From: Bacillota bacterium
Lineage (GTDB): Bacteria; Bacillota; Clostridia; Christensenellales; UMGS416
NCBI GenBank assembly: GCA_023410875.1
Contig: JAEYPH010000091.1
Span: 1 to 21,930, forward strand
Reading direction: 5' to 3'
Length of the DNA stretch: 21,930 bases
Shown here piece after piece: positions 14,836 to 21,930 of this stretch (positions are counted from its first letter, which is position 1; the number at the start of each line of letters is the position of its first letter). The notes under the pieces were generated by a model, which worked only from the letters and a program-made list of their open reading frames with translations, was not told the origin of the DNA and ran no database searches. The position numbers and the translations under genes were made by a program.

Positions 14836-14864
14836 TATTATTACCAGCGAATCAGAAACCATAC
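14836..14864 (-). promoter_or_regulatory. Candidate sigF-type promoter of spoIIQ
   Basis: On the minus strand GGTAATAATA (14836-14845) fits the sigF -10 pattern GGnRAnAnTW at every position. GTATG (14860-14864), 14 bp upstream, fits four of five -35 positions (GyWTA). spoIIQ is known to depend on sigF in B. subtilis. Confidence 0.45.
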
Positions 14865-14893
14865 GGACAGCCAAACGCAAATTGCATGATATA

Positions 14894-14934
14894 CGAAAAG
14901 GCCATACCGCCCGCTTCCAACGGACAGTATGGCC
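14894..14934 (-). terminator. Rho-independent terminator of spoIID
   Basis: On the minus strand an 8-bp stem GGCCATAC/GTATGGCC (14900-14907 and 14927-14934) is followed by TTTTCG. It lies about 50 nt after the spoIID stop and separates it from spoIIQ, fitting different expression compartments for the two genes. Confidence 0.65.
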
Positions 14935-14982
14935 CGACAATCCTCTCGATATACCCTCCTGGGTAAGTTTAGGGTTGGTTTT

Positions 14983-16002
14983 TTAGCTCGTTAAATTGAC
15001 CAACTGCACGCCGGTGTAGTAGTGGAACAGGATGTCCTGATAGGTGCTGCCCTCCTGCGCCATGACGTTGGCGCCGGTCTGGCTCATGCCTACGCCGTGG
15101 CCATAGCCCCGCGTGGTCAAGATCACCGAGTTGCTGTCAAAGTCCACGGTGAAGTTCGTGGAGCGCATCTCGATGACGTGTCGGAAATCGGTGCCGCTGA
15201 TCGTGACGCCGCCCACGCGGATGGACTTCACACGGCCGCTGTCATAGCGGCTGACCACGGCTACCTGGTTTTCCAGCTGAGCCGCCTTGAGCGCCGCCTT
15301 GGGGTATTTGGCATTGATGGCCCGGGCGAAGTAGCTACGGCTGAACTCCTCACGGGTGGTCACCTTGTCCACATCCTCCTCGGGGCTGCTGACGCTGCGC
15401 AGGTAGGGCAGCGCCTGGGAGTAGACCTTCTCCACGTCCTCGGTGTATCCATAGCTGGACGCATGATAGAGCATCAGGATGGGCACGTCATCATAGGTCA
15501 GAATCTGCCCGGAGGTTTCCTCCACGGCGGCGCGCAGCTTTGCGGTGTATGTGTCGTAATCGCCCTTCCAGCGGGAGCGGCGCTGCTCATCGGTCGTGAA
15601 TGCCTGGCAGTGGTTGGACTTGCTGCACACGTCAGCGCCTTTCAGGCTGTTGCAGCCGCCATACATGATCTTGCGCAATGTGAAGGTCCGCGCGGCCACG
15701 GCCTGGGCCTTGAGCGCCTCCGGCGCAAAGGACGCAGGCATCTCCGCCGCTACCACATCGAAGACATAATCCTCCAGGCTCATCTGGACCAACCTGCCAT
15801 CCACATTAACCGATATGATGCGGTCGGGAGCCATCTCCGTGAGCCTGTGCTCCGGCATCGTTGTTTCTATGAGAGGGTCAGGTTCCACCGTATAGGCTGG
15901 CTGCACGCGGGTTTGGCTGTCGTGCTTGAGCGCCAGCCAGCACATCAGGACGATGCCCGTGGCAAAAAAGAGCAGCAGCTTCCTGTAACTTGACTTTAGC
16001 AT
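14983..16002 (-). CDS. spoIID: Stage II sporulation protein D, lytic transglycosylase
   Basis: 339 aa. SpoIID cleaves peptidoglycan glycan strands during engulfment as part of the DMP (SpoIID-SpoIIM-SpoIIP) machine in the mother cell. An N-terminal membrane helix covers about residues 8-26. The SpoIID domain contains the catalytic glutamate E87 in VVAAEMPASF, then LKAQAVAARTF, a Cys/His cluster ending SKSNHCQAF typical of the metal site in clostridial members, and the C-terminal GYGHGVGMSQTGANVMA. A GGGGG-containing site lies just upstream of ATG 16002. It follows murA on the same strand. Confidence 0.95.
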   Translation of the reverse strand: MLKSSYRKLLLFFATGIVLMCWLALKHDSQTRVQPAYTVEPDPLIETTMPEHRLTEMAPDRIISVNVDGRLVQMSLEDYVFDVVAAEMPASFAPEALKAQAVAARTFTLRKIMYGGCNSLKGADVCSKSNHCQAFTTDEQRRSRWKGDYDTYTAKLRAAVEETSGQILTYDDVPILMLYHASSYGYTEDVEKVYSQALPYLRSVSSPEEDVDKVTTREEFSRSYFARAINAKYPKAALKAAQLENQVAVVSRYDSGRVKSIRVGGVTISGTDFRHVIEMRSTNFTVDFDSNSVILTTRGYGHGVGMSQTGANVMAQEGSTYQDILFHYYTGVQLVNLTS

Positions 16003-16029
16003 CGTATCCCCCGTCCTTTGGCGATGGTA

Positions 16030-16057
16030 ATACTATGCAAAATCGCGGCGAATAGAA
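16030..16057 (-). promoter_or_regulatory. Candidate sigE-type promoter of spoIID
   Basis: On the minus strand CATAGTAT (16030-16037) resembles the sigE -10 CATACAnT, and TTCTATT (16051-16057) 13 bp upstream resembles the sigE -35. spoIID is sigE-dependent in B. subtilis. The match is partial, so this is tentative. Confidence 0.35.
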
Positions 16058-16070
16058 CGGTAAGATTACC

Positions 16071-16103
16071 ATATATAACTTATGCAAATATATAACTTAT
16101 GCA
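16071..16103. repeat. Tandem direct repeat of 16 bp (17-bp period)
   Basis: ATATATAACTTATGCA occurs at 16071-16086 and again at 16088-16103, identical and one base apart, between the murA stop and the spoIID promoter region. It is strikingly AT-rich for this GC-rich window. Confidence 0.8.
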
Positions 16104-16112
16104 GATGTATAC

Positions 16113-17366
16113 CTATGAGCCGATGGCTTCCACATTGGCTCCCAGGGCGCGCAGCTTGGCTGCCAGGTTTTCATAACCACGGTCGATGTATTCGCCGTGG
16201 AGCACCCGCGTGTCGCCCTCGGCCACCAGGCCGGCCAGCACCAGCGCCGCCCCCGCCCGCAGGTCCGTGGCGCGCACGGTGGCGCCGTAGAGGCGGTTGA
16301 CGCCCTCTATGACGGCGCTGCGATCCTTGGTGCGGATGTCCGCGCCCATACGTGTGAGCTCCGGAATGTGCATGAAGCGGTTTTCGAACACCGTCTCGGT
16401 GATGATGCTGGCGCCCTTGGACAACGCGCACAGCACCATCGCCTGGGGCTGCAGATCGGTCGGGAAGCCCGGCCAGGGCATGGTCTTGATGTCCACCGCC
16501 AGCGGTAGCCAGCTGCCACGGATGCGGATGGCCTCCTCCTGCTCCCACACATCCGCTCCGCCCTCGCGCAGCTTGGCCGAGATGGGCCGCAGATGCTGCG
16601 GCATTGCCCGCTGCAGCGTGATGTCGCCGCCGGTGAGCGCTGCCGCCGCCATCAGCGTGCCGGCCTCTATGCGATCGGAAATGGGCGTGTATTCGCAGCC
16701 ATGCAGCCGCGCCACGCCGGTAATGCGCATGATATCGGTGCCGGCGCCCTCCACGCGGGCGCCCATGGCGTTCAGGAAGTTGGCCAGATCCACGATCTCC
16801 GGCTCTCGGGCGGCGTTGATGAGGCAGGTCTCGCCTTCCGCCAGTGCCGCAGCCATCATGATGTTCTCCGAGCCGCCCACGCTGGGATAGTCCAGATAGA
16901 TCGTGGTACCCCGCAGCACAGCCCCTTCGGCCAGCAGCGCGCCCTGCTGGGTGCGGATGGCGGCGCCCAGCGCGTGGAAGCCCTTCAGGTGCAGGTCCAC
17001 CGGCCTCGTGCCGATCTCACAGCCGCCGGGCAAGGGGATTTTGGCACGGCCAAAGCGCGCCAGCAGCGGGCCCATCAGCAAAAAGGACGCGCGCATCTTC
17101 TGCACCAGCTCGTCGGGCGCCTCCCGCGAGGTGATGGTGTCGCAGCGGATCACCGCATCGCTGCCGCGCATGGTCAGTTTTGCGCCCAGCGCCTTGAGCA
17201 GCTCACACATGATGTGTACGTCGGTCAGATTGGCCATTTTGTGTATGACGACCTCGTCGCCGGTCAGCAGGGTTGCAGCCAGGATGGGCAAAAGACTGTT
17301 CTTGGACGTGCTGAGCTCTACGACGCCGGATAAGGGCGGACTTTTTTGCACATGGTATTCGCTCAC
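16113..17366 (-). CDS. murA: UDP-N-acetylglucosamine 1-carboxyvinyltransferase
   Basis: First committed step of peptidoglycan synthesis: transfer of enolpyruvate from PEP to UDP-GlcNAc. 417 aa, as expected. Family residues are visible: K22-N23 in STSKNSLLPILAA, R92 in KMRASFLLMGPLL, the PEP-binding cysteine C116 in LPGGCEIGTRPVDLH (so it should be fosfomycin-sensitive), and PWPGFPTDLQPQ with the catalytic aspartate. The start is GTG 17366 with CAGGAG 7 nt upstream. A reading frame without ATG or GTG continues about 30 codons further upstream, see findings. The gene lies between hisC and spoIID; Firmicutes often have a second murA elsewhere. Confidence 0.95.
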   Translation of the reverse strand: MSEYHVQKSPPLSGVVELSTSKNSLLPILAATLLTGDEVVIHKMANLTDVHIMCELLKALGAKLTMRGSDAVIRCDTITSREAPDELVQKMRASFLLMGPLLARFGRAKIPLPGGCEIGTRPVDLHLKGFHALGAAIRTQQGALLAEGAVLRGTTIYLDYPSVGGSENIMMAAALAEGETCLINAAREPEIVDLANFLNAMGARVEGAGTDIMRITGVARLHGCEYTPISDRIEAGTLMAAAALTGGDITLQRAMPQHLRPISAKLREGGADVWEQEEAIRIRGSWLPLAVDIKTMPWPGFPTDLQPQAMVLCALSKGASIITETVFENRFMHIPELTRMGADIRTKDRSAVIEGVNRLYGATVRATDLRAGAALVLAGLVAEGDTRVLHGEYIDRGYENLAAKLRALGANVEAIGS

Positions 17367-17397
17367 GATGCGCTCCTGCTGCCGGACGATTTCACGA

Positions 17398-17413
17398 AGT
17401 TTGCCGGCAAACT
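17398..17413. promoter_or_regulatory. 16-bp perfect palindrome upstream of murA
   Basis: AGTTTGCCGGCAAACT is a perfect palindrome 31 nt before the murA start codon. It could be an operator or an mRNA hairpin. I recognise no regulator for it. Confidence 0.45.
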
Positions 17414-17532
17414 CATTCTTGCCATCGCTCAGCGGTCCATACTGGCATCATTTTTCTCAGAAGGGGCAAAAAACAACGCCTGAGGCATGCATAATCCCCG
17501 GCGGAACCATGTCAGGAATATGTTAATTGTTG

Positions 17533-18606
17533 TCAGGGTTTGCCCAGCATGTCGTCCAGCACCGCCAGCACACGATCCATATCCCCATCGGCGCCGATGG
17601 TCATGCGCACGTAGGGATCGATGCGCGCGGGGCTGGCGAAGTGGCGCACCAGCACACCCCGCTGGCGCAGGCCCTCGTAAAGCGGCGCGCCGCAGGGGAA
17701 AGCCGAATGGCGCAGGAACAGGAAATTCGTCATGGACGGTGTAACTTCAAAGCCTCGGGCAGAGAGCTCCGCTTTCATGCGTTCCCGCGTGGTCACGATG
17801 GCCGCGCAGATGCTGGTGGTATACGCTTCATCCAGTATGGCGGCGGTGGCTCCCGCCTGGGAAAGTGCGCTCATGGGGTATGAATTATAGCTGTTTTTCA
17901 CGGCGATGACGCCTTGGATCAGCGCCGGCTGCGCCATGATATAGCCGCAGCGCAGGCCTGCCAGCGCGTGGCTCTTGGACATTGTGCGCACGACGGCCAG
18001 GTTCGGGTATTTCGTGATGAGCGGAACCATCGTTCGCCCGCCGAAGCGCACATAGGCCTCATCCACGAGCACAATGCGATCCGGGTGCTCTCGCAGATAA
18101 CGCTCGATGCGGCCGTTGTCCACGGCCAGGCCCGTCGGCGCGTTGGGGTTGGGGAACACAACGCCGCAGGCCGGCCGGTCATAATCGTCCAGCTCCAGAG
18201 AAAAATCCTGCCGCAGCGGCACGGTCTGCCGCTGTATGGCATATAGGTCGCAATATACCGGGTAAAAGCTATAGGTGATGTCGGGGAACAGCAGCGGGCG
18301 CTCCCCGCCAAAGAAGGCCTGGAACGCAAAGGCCAGCACCTCGTCGCTGCCGTTGCCTGCGTAGACATATTCCGGCCCCGGCAACCCCTCCACCTGGGCG
18401 ATGGCGGCCCGCAGCTCGTCCATCTCCGGCCGGGTATACAGGCGCAGGTTTGCGCTGTCGGCACGGGCGATGGCCTCCAGCGCCTTGGGCGACGGCGGAT
18501 ATGGATTTTCGTTGGTATTCAGCTTGATGTAGGTCTGCCCTTTGGGCTGCTCGCCTGGCACATAGGGCTTCAGGCTCCGGGCGCGGGGACTTAACAGTTC
18601 GCTCAT
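17533..18606 (-). CDS. hisC: Histidinol-phosphate aminotransferase
   Basis: A class I/II PLP aminotransferase of 357 aa, catalysing transamination of imidazole acetol phosphate in histidine synthesis. Family motifs: KLNTNENPYPPSP (about 28-40), YAGNGSDEVL (82-91), PNPNAPTG (152-159), LVDEAYVRF (180-188, with D182 and Y185 at the cofactor), and RTMSKSHALAGLRCGY with Schiff-base lysine K211 and R219. ATG 18606 is preferred because AAAGGAA lies 6 nt upstream; an earlier in-frame start lacks one. No other his genes are near, so it is an orphan copy. HisC-like enzymes can also act on aromatic amino acids or in cobalamin synthesis (CobD); the motifs favour HisC. Confidence 0.88.
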   Translation of the reverse strand: MSELLSPRARSLKPYVPGEQPKGQTYIKLNTNENPYPPSPKALEAIARADSANLRLYTRPEMDELRAAIAQVEGLPGPEYVYAGNGSDEVLAFAFQAFFGGERPLLFPDITYSFYPVYCDLYAIQRQTVPLRQDFSLELDDYDRPACGVVFPNPNAPTGLAVDNGRIERYLREHPDRIVLVDEAYVRFGGRTMVPLITKYPNLAVVRTMSKSHALAGLRCGYIMAQPALIQGVIAVKNSYNSYPMSALSQAGATAAILDEAYTTSICAAIVTTRERMKAELSARGFEVTPSMTNFLFLRHSAFPCGAPLYEGLRQRGVLVRHFASPARIDPYVRMTIGADGDMDRVLAVLDDMLGKP

Positions 18607-18645
18607 ATCGGTTCCTTTATTGTGGTAAAGCATTAAATCAACACC

Positions 18646-18674
18646 ATCTTATCACCGATTCCGCAAGGCGTCAA
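18646..18674 (-). promoter_or_regulatory. sigA-type promoter of hisC
   Basis: On the minus strand TTGACG (18669-18674), 17-bp spacer, TAAGAT (18646-18651). The start point would be about 33 nt before hisC, leaving no room for a T-box or his leader. Confidence 0.7.
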
Positions 18675-18695
18675 GGCAGTCTCGAGCGTATCCAT

Positions 18696-18735
18696 TGCAA
18701 AAAGCACGGCGGCGGGGAAATCCTTCCCCGCCGCC
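18696..18735 (-). terminator. Rho-independent terminator after the rnr unit
   Basis: On the minus strand a 12-bp stem GGCGGCGGGGAA/TTCCCCGCCGCC (18708-18719 and 18724-18735) with a 4-nt loop is followed by GTGCTTTTTGC. It begins 5 nt after the stop codon of the 40-aa gene. Confidence 0.85.
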
Positions 18736-18740
18736 ACACT

Positions 18741-18863
18741 TCATTTCGGGGCGTGAATGCTGTCGGCCCAGGAGCCCTTGGGCAGGCGCTTCTGGCCGTG
18801 AAGCAGCTTGCTCTTTGTGCTGGTGTTCAAGCCATCATGTCGTACCAAGTCGCGACGTTTCAT
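18741..18863 (-). CDS. Small basic protein of unknown function, 40 aa
   Basis: Starts MKRRDLVRHDGLNTSTKSK and ends WADSIHAPK, rich in Lys, Arg and His, with no membrane segment or cysteine. Three things argue that it is real: a GGGGGTGA ribosome binding site 4 nt before the ATG, its place 77 nt after rnr on the same strand, and a strong terminator starting 5 nt after its stop. I do not recognise the family. Given a spore-forming host it could be a small spore or nucleic-acid-binding protein, but nothing in the sequence proves this. Confidence 0.6.
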   Translation of the reverse strand: MKRRDLVRHDGLNTSTKSKLLHGQKRLPKGSWADSIHAPK

Positions 18864-18940
18864 GCTGTCACCCCCGGATTAGCGTGACCCGACAGCGCGG
18901 GGCCATTCGCGGAGGTTGACGGCGGCGCTGGCAGCGGTTG

Positions 18941-21130
18941 TCAGTCGACGGCTATCGGTCGGTCGCCGGCCAGCGAGAAATCGATCTGCCGAGCAGCCAC
19001 ATCCACCCGCAGCACGCGCACGCGCAGGCTGTCGCCCAGGGCCAGGCGGCGGCGCCGCCGCCGGCCCACCAATGCATAGTTGGCTTTGTCCAGGTCGTAA
19101 TAGTCGTCGGTCAGCTCGCTCATGCGGATCAGCCCCTCGATCAGGTTGGGCAGCTCCACAAACACGCCGAATTCGGTGACGCCGGATATGACGCCTTCGA
19201 ATTCCTCGCCCACGTGCGCAGCCATGTATTCGGTCATCTTGAGATCGTCCACCGCGCGCTCGGCATCCATGGCCTTGCGTTCCATTTCCGAGGACTGCAC
19301 CGCCGCCGGTTCCGCCGTCAACGCATATTGCGCCGGGGATTGGCCCCTCAGCGCCGAGCGTATCATGCGGTGCACCATCAGGTCCGGGTAGCGCCGGATC
19401 GGTGAAGTGAAGTGGCAATAATGCCGCGCTGCCAGGCCGAAGTGGCCCAGGTTCTGCGTGCTGTATCGCGCCTTTTTCATGCTGCGCAGCATGATGCGGG
19501 CGATGATGTTCTCGTGGCGGGTATCGCGCACCTCGTTGATTACGCTTTGCAGCGCCTTGGGGTGCACGTCGCCGCGCAGGCCCTTAGCGTTGTAGCCCAG
19601 GTTGCGCAGGAAAACTGCCAGCTCTCCCATGCGCTCGGCGTCCGGCGGCTCATGGATGCGGAACAGCACCGGCATGGCCACCTGCTCCAGATACAGCGCC
19701 ACGGCTTCGTTGGCGCACAGCATAAATTCCTCTATGAGCTTGTGGGCGCGGCCACGGTAGCGCGCGGTGACCTCCAGCGGTACGCCGGATTCATCCAGCA
19801 GTATGTGGGGTTCGTCGATGTCCAGATCAATGGCCCCACGGGCCATGCGCCGCTCTCGCAGCGTCTCGCGCAGCTCGTCCATGAGCCGCAGTGGCTCCAC
19901 AAGCTCCTGGCGGCGCTCCATGGTTTCCGGGTCCTGCTGTTCCAGTATCGCGTTCACCTCGTCATAGGTCAGCCGGGCGTGGCTGCGGATGACGCTTTCG
20001 AACACATCGGATCCCACGACCTTGCCACGGCCATCGAGTTCCATGACGCAGCTGAGCGTCAGACGGTCCTCGCCGGGGTGCAGGCTGCAGATGCCGTTGC
20101 TCAGCCGCTCGGGCAGCATGGGCAGCACCGTGTTGAGCAGATAGACGCTGGTTCCCCGCTTCCACGCCTCGTTGTCGATGGCGCCGCCGGTCTTCACATA
20201 ATGGCTGACGTCGGCGATGTGCACGCCCAACCGCAGGTTGCCGTTTTCCAGCCGTCGGATGTCCACGGCGTCGTCCAAGTCCTTGGCGTCGGCGCCGTCT
20301 ATCGTCACGATGAGCTCCTCCCGCAGGTCCCGGCGGCTGGCCAGCTCCTCCGCGGCGATGGCGCGGGGCACGGCATCGGCTTCGGTGCGCACCTGCGGCG
20401 GGAAGGCATCCCTGAGCCCCAGCGCCCGGATGATGGAAAGGATCTCAGCTTCGGTCTCTCCCTGATCGCCCAGCACCTCGGTGATTTTACCCTCTGCATC
20501 ACGGCGGTCATCAGCGTAGCGGGCAATCGCAACGACAACCTTGGAGCCATCCCACGCGCCGCGTTCCGTGCCTTCGGGGATGAAAACCAAACCGAGCTTG
20601 CGATCATCGGCGCTCACAACGCCGCCGCCGTTCACGCGGCGATATACGCCTACGACGGTCGCGGTGGACCGCCTCAGCACCTCCAGCACCTCGGCTTCGC
20701 CACGTCGGTCCTCCTTGGCGCCCTTGATGATGCGCGCCAGCACAAAATCGTTGTGCATGGCGCCGCTACGGCCGTCGGAGCTCACATAATAATCGTCGCC
20801 CTGGGCTGGCACAAGAAAGGCTGCGCCGCTGGCTGTGGCCCGCAGTGTGCCGGTGACGCAGCCCAGCTGCTCGGGCAAGCCATAGGCCTTGCGCTTTGTT
20901 TGCATCAGCGCGCCCTCGGCGGCCAGCTCGTTCATCACCTGGCGCACCTCTTCAGGCACATGGTCCAGCCGGTGGGCGACGTCGTCGGGCTGCATGGGCG
21001 TGCGCTGTGCCTGGATCATATCCAAAATGTTCTGCCGCAGGCTGTCCACTGGTTCCTCCCGCTTGTCTTGGGCGAAATGCCCCGCCCAATTGAGCGACTG
21101 AGCGTCGCTTGCACGTTTCTTCTGTGCCAT
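18941..21130 (-). CDS. rnr: Ribonuclease R
   Basis: A processive 3'-5' exoribonuclease of 729 aa that degrades structured RNA and takes part in tmRNA-linked decay. The N-terminal winged-helix region (about 30-90) is followed by cold-shock-like domains. The catalytic RNB domain holds the aspartates in TIDGADAKDLDDAVDI and then LGVHIADVSHYV and LPERLSNGICSLHP. The HFTSPIRRYPDLMVHR motif is near the end of RNB. The C-terminal S1 domain starts at EGVISGVTEFGVFVELPN. ATG 21130 is chosen for GGAGAG upstream; an in-frame start further up overlaps the secG terminator region. secG-rnr is a common Firmicutes order, usually followed by smpB, which is absent here. A run of six arginines lies in the S1 domain. 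Confidence 0.95.
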   Translation of the reverse strand: MAQKKRASDAQSLNWAGHFAQDKREEPVDSLRQNILDMIQAQRTPMQPDDVAHRLDHVPEEVRQVMNELAAEGALMQTKRKAYGLPEQLGCVTGTLRATASGAAFLVPAQGDDYYVSSDGRSGAMHNDFVLARIIKGAKEDRRGEAEVLEVLRRSTATVVGVYRRVNGGGVVSADDRKLGLVFIPEGTERGAWDGSKVVVAIARYADDRRDAEGKITEVLGDQGETEAEILSIIRALGLRDAFPPQVRTEADAVPRAIAAEELASRRDLREELIVTIDGADAKDLDDAVDIRRLENGNLRLGVHIADVSHYVKTGGAIDNEAWKRGTSVYLLNTVLPMLPERLSNGICSLHPGEDRLTLSCVMELDGRGKVVGSDVFESVIRSHARLTYDEVNAILEQQDPETMERRQELVEPLRLMDELRETLRERRMARGAIDLDIDEPHILLDESGVPLEVTARYRGRAHKLIEEFMLCANEAVALYLEQVAMPVLFRIHEPPDAERMGELAVFLRNLGYNAKGLRGDVHPKALQSVINEVRDTRHENIIARIMLRSMKKARYSTQNLGHFGLAARHYCHFTSPIRRYPDLMVHRMIRSALRGQSPAQYALTAEPAAVQSSEMERKAMDAERAVDDLKMTEYMAAHVGEEFEGVISGVTEFGVFVELPNLIEGLIRMSELTDDYYDLDKANYALVGRRRRRRLALGDSLRVRVLRVDVAARQIDFSLAGDRPIAVD

Positions 21131-21197
21131 CGTATTCTCTCCATTCCGCAGCAAAACATGATTGCGCAGAATACATACCCGCAAAGGATTACGGATA

Positions 21198-21222
21198 AAA
21201 GAAAAACTCCCCGTCGGGGAGT
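21198..21222 (-). terminator. Rho-independent terminator between secG and rnr
   Basis: On the minus strand ACTCCCC/GGGGAGT (21206-21212 and 21216-21222) with loop GAC is followed by TTTTCTTTT. Reading from the other strand it is also followed by a run of seven A preceded by TC, so it acts on the minus strand. It lies 28 nt after the secG stop; rnr then needs read-through or its own promoter, for which I see no good match. Confidence 0.75.
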
Positions 21223-21249
21223 CAAAAAAATGCTATTGGATGCGGCGGA

Positions 21250-21501
21250 TCAGGCCGCCAGCCTCTGCAGGATGTTGACCAGCAGGCACAGCACAATAAT
21301 GATGCCAGAGCCTACCTTGGTGGCCAGCGCCAGCTTGCCCTCAAAGGACTTGGCCTTGTTTTTGCCAAAGAATGTTTCGGCGCCGCCGGCGATGGCGCCG
21401 GAAAGACCCGCCTGCTTGCCGGGCTGCAACAGCACCACAGCGATCACCGCCAGGCTGGACAGGATCAACAAAACATCAAGTATCACGATCAAAGTCTGCA
21501 T
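21250..21501 (-). CDS. secG: Preprotein translocase subunit SecG
   Basis: 83 aa. A small membrane protein of the SecYEG channel that assists preprotein export. Two membrane helices are evident (about residues 3-26, LIVILDVLLILSSLAVIAV and LLQ; and about 60-80, GSGIIIVLCLLVNIL), joined by the conserved glycine-rich loop LLQPGKQAGLSGAIAGGAE and FFGKNKAKSFEG. AAGGAG precedes the ATG. It lies upstream of rnr, separated by a terminator. Confidence 0.93.
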   Translation of the reverse strand: MQTLIVILDVLLILSSLAVIAVVLLQPGKQAGLSGAIAGGAETFFGKNKAKSFEGKLALATKVGSGIIIVLCLLVNILQRLAA

Positions 21502-21534
21502 CTTGGATTCTCCTTATGCATGGATAGCTTGAAC

Positions 21535-21563
21535 ATTATAACACCCCGTTGGCTCCATTGCAA
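21535..21563 (-). promoter_or_regulatory. sigA-type promoter of secG
   Basis: On the minus strand TTGCAA (21558-21563), 17-bp spacer, perfect TATAAT (21535-21540), about 27 nt of leader before secG. Confidence 0.8.
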
Positions 21564-21631
21564 CAAAAAACCATCGCAATCGCGCGCCTTGAAGATTGCA
21601 ACTTTAATTGCCCACCCTGACGCCCATTACA

Positions 21632-21930
21632 CTAAGATGCTTTATACATATCGTTAGCCGTCTTATATCCGAACATTCTTCTGGGATAATTGTTCATCCA
21701 CCGTTCGATTCGCTTCACGTCTGCAGTTGAGAGCTTGTCAATGTCTGTTCCCTTGGGCACGAAGCGACGGATCAGCTTGTTCGCGTTTTCGTTGCTCCCT
21801 CTCTCCCAAGCACTGTACGGATGGGCATAATAACACACCGTCCGCTTCTCACCAGGGTTCAGTATGGAGGCCTCCAATCCATCGAAGTCCAGAAACTCGC
21901 TGCCGTTGTCCATCGTGATACTTTGAAACC
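21632..21930 (-). mobile_element. IS30-family transposase, C-terminal part (cut by window edge)
   Basis: The last 98 or so residues of a DDE transposase, running off the right edge. SITMDNGSEF holds the second catalytic aspartate, and YYAHPYSAWERGSNENANKLIRRFVPKGTDI holds the catalytic glutamate in NEN, both typical of IS30. The end YPRRMFGYKTANDMYKAS matches the usual IS30 C-terminus. The frame continues past the first methionine seen here (21913) to the window edge, so the gene is longer than shown and no internal damage is visible. The end of the element must lie between the stop codon and the secG promoter, but its inverted repeat cannot be fixed without the other end. Confidence 0.9.

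Noticed and set aside
19412..21532. A 706-codon open frame on the plus strand
   Set aside because: It lies antisense to rnr and secG, which are certain from their motifs. It has no recognisable domain; long antisense frames are expected in GC-rich DNA.

Overview
The window looks like chromosomal DNA from a high-GC, spore-forming member of the Clostridia (Firmicutes), possibly an uncultured gut lineage of the Oscillospirales/Christensenellales type. The evidence is the order murA-spoIID-spoIIQ (a conserved Firmicutes sporulation neighbourhood), strong AGGAGG-type ribosome binding sites, sigA-like promoters (TTGACA-N17-TATAGT and similar), a SecG/RNase R pair, and a LytTR/GHKL two-component system. 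The placement is inferred from gene content only.

Left part (1-5615): a lone ribulose-5-phosphate 4-epimerase gene (araD, minus) lies divergent from an arginine operon (plus) argC-argB-argD-argF-GNAT. The shared intergenic region has a good promoter for argC overlapped by an ARG-box-like site and an extended -10 for araD. No argJ, argA or argE is in the cluster. The acetyltransferase fused onto the end of the operon is therefore a candidate N-acetylglutamate synthase.

Middle (5848-10957): one plus-strand unit encodes a LytTR response regulator, a short GHKL histidine kinase with no membrane sensor, and two half-size ABC exporters that probably form a heterodimer. Two ACCGTTC repeats exactly 21 bp apart, the layout of a LytTR-family operator, lie just before the transporters. 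No substrate peptide gene is visible.

10958-14102: two gene-poor regions flank the minus-strand pair guaB (IMP dehydrogenase) and a hypoxanthine-DNA glycosylase-like gene that starts 2 nt after guaB ends. Each region carries a copy of the same two-module structured repeat. The stems are conserved but their sequences differ by paired, compensating changes, and the module order is swapped between the copies.

Right part (14103-21930), all minus strand: hisC, murA, spoIID and spoIIQ (histidine synthesis, peptidoglycan precursor synthesis, forespore engulfment), then secG, rnr and a 40-codon gene of unknown function that ends in a strong terminator. The 3' part of an IS30-family transposase runs off the right edge, close upstream of the secG promoter. 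I found no tRNA, rRNA or CRISPR array.
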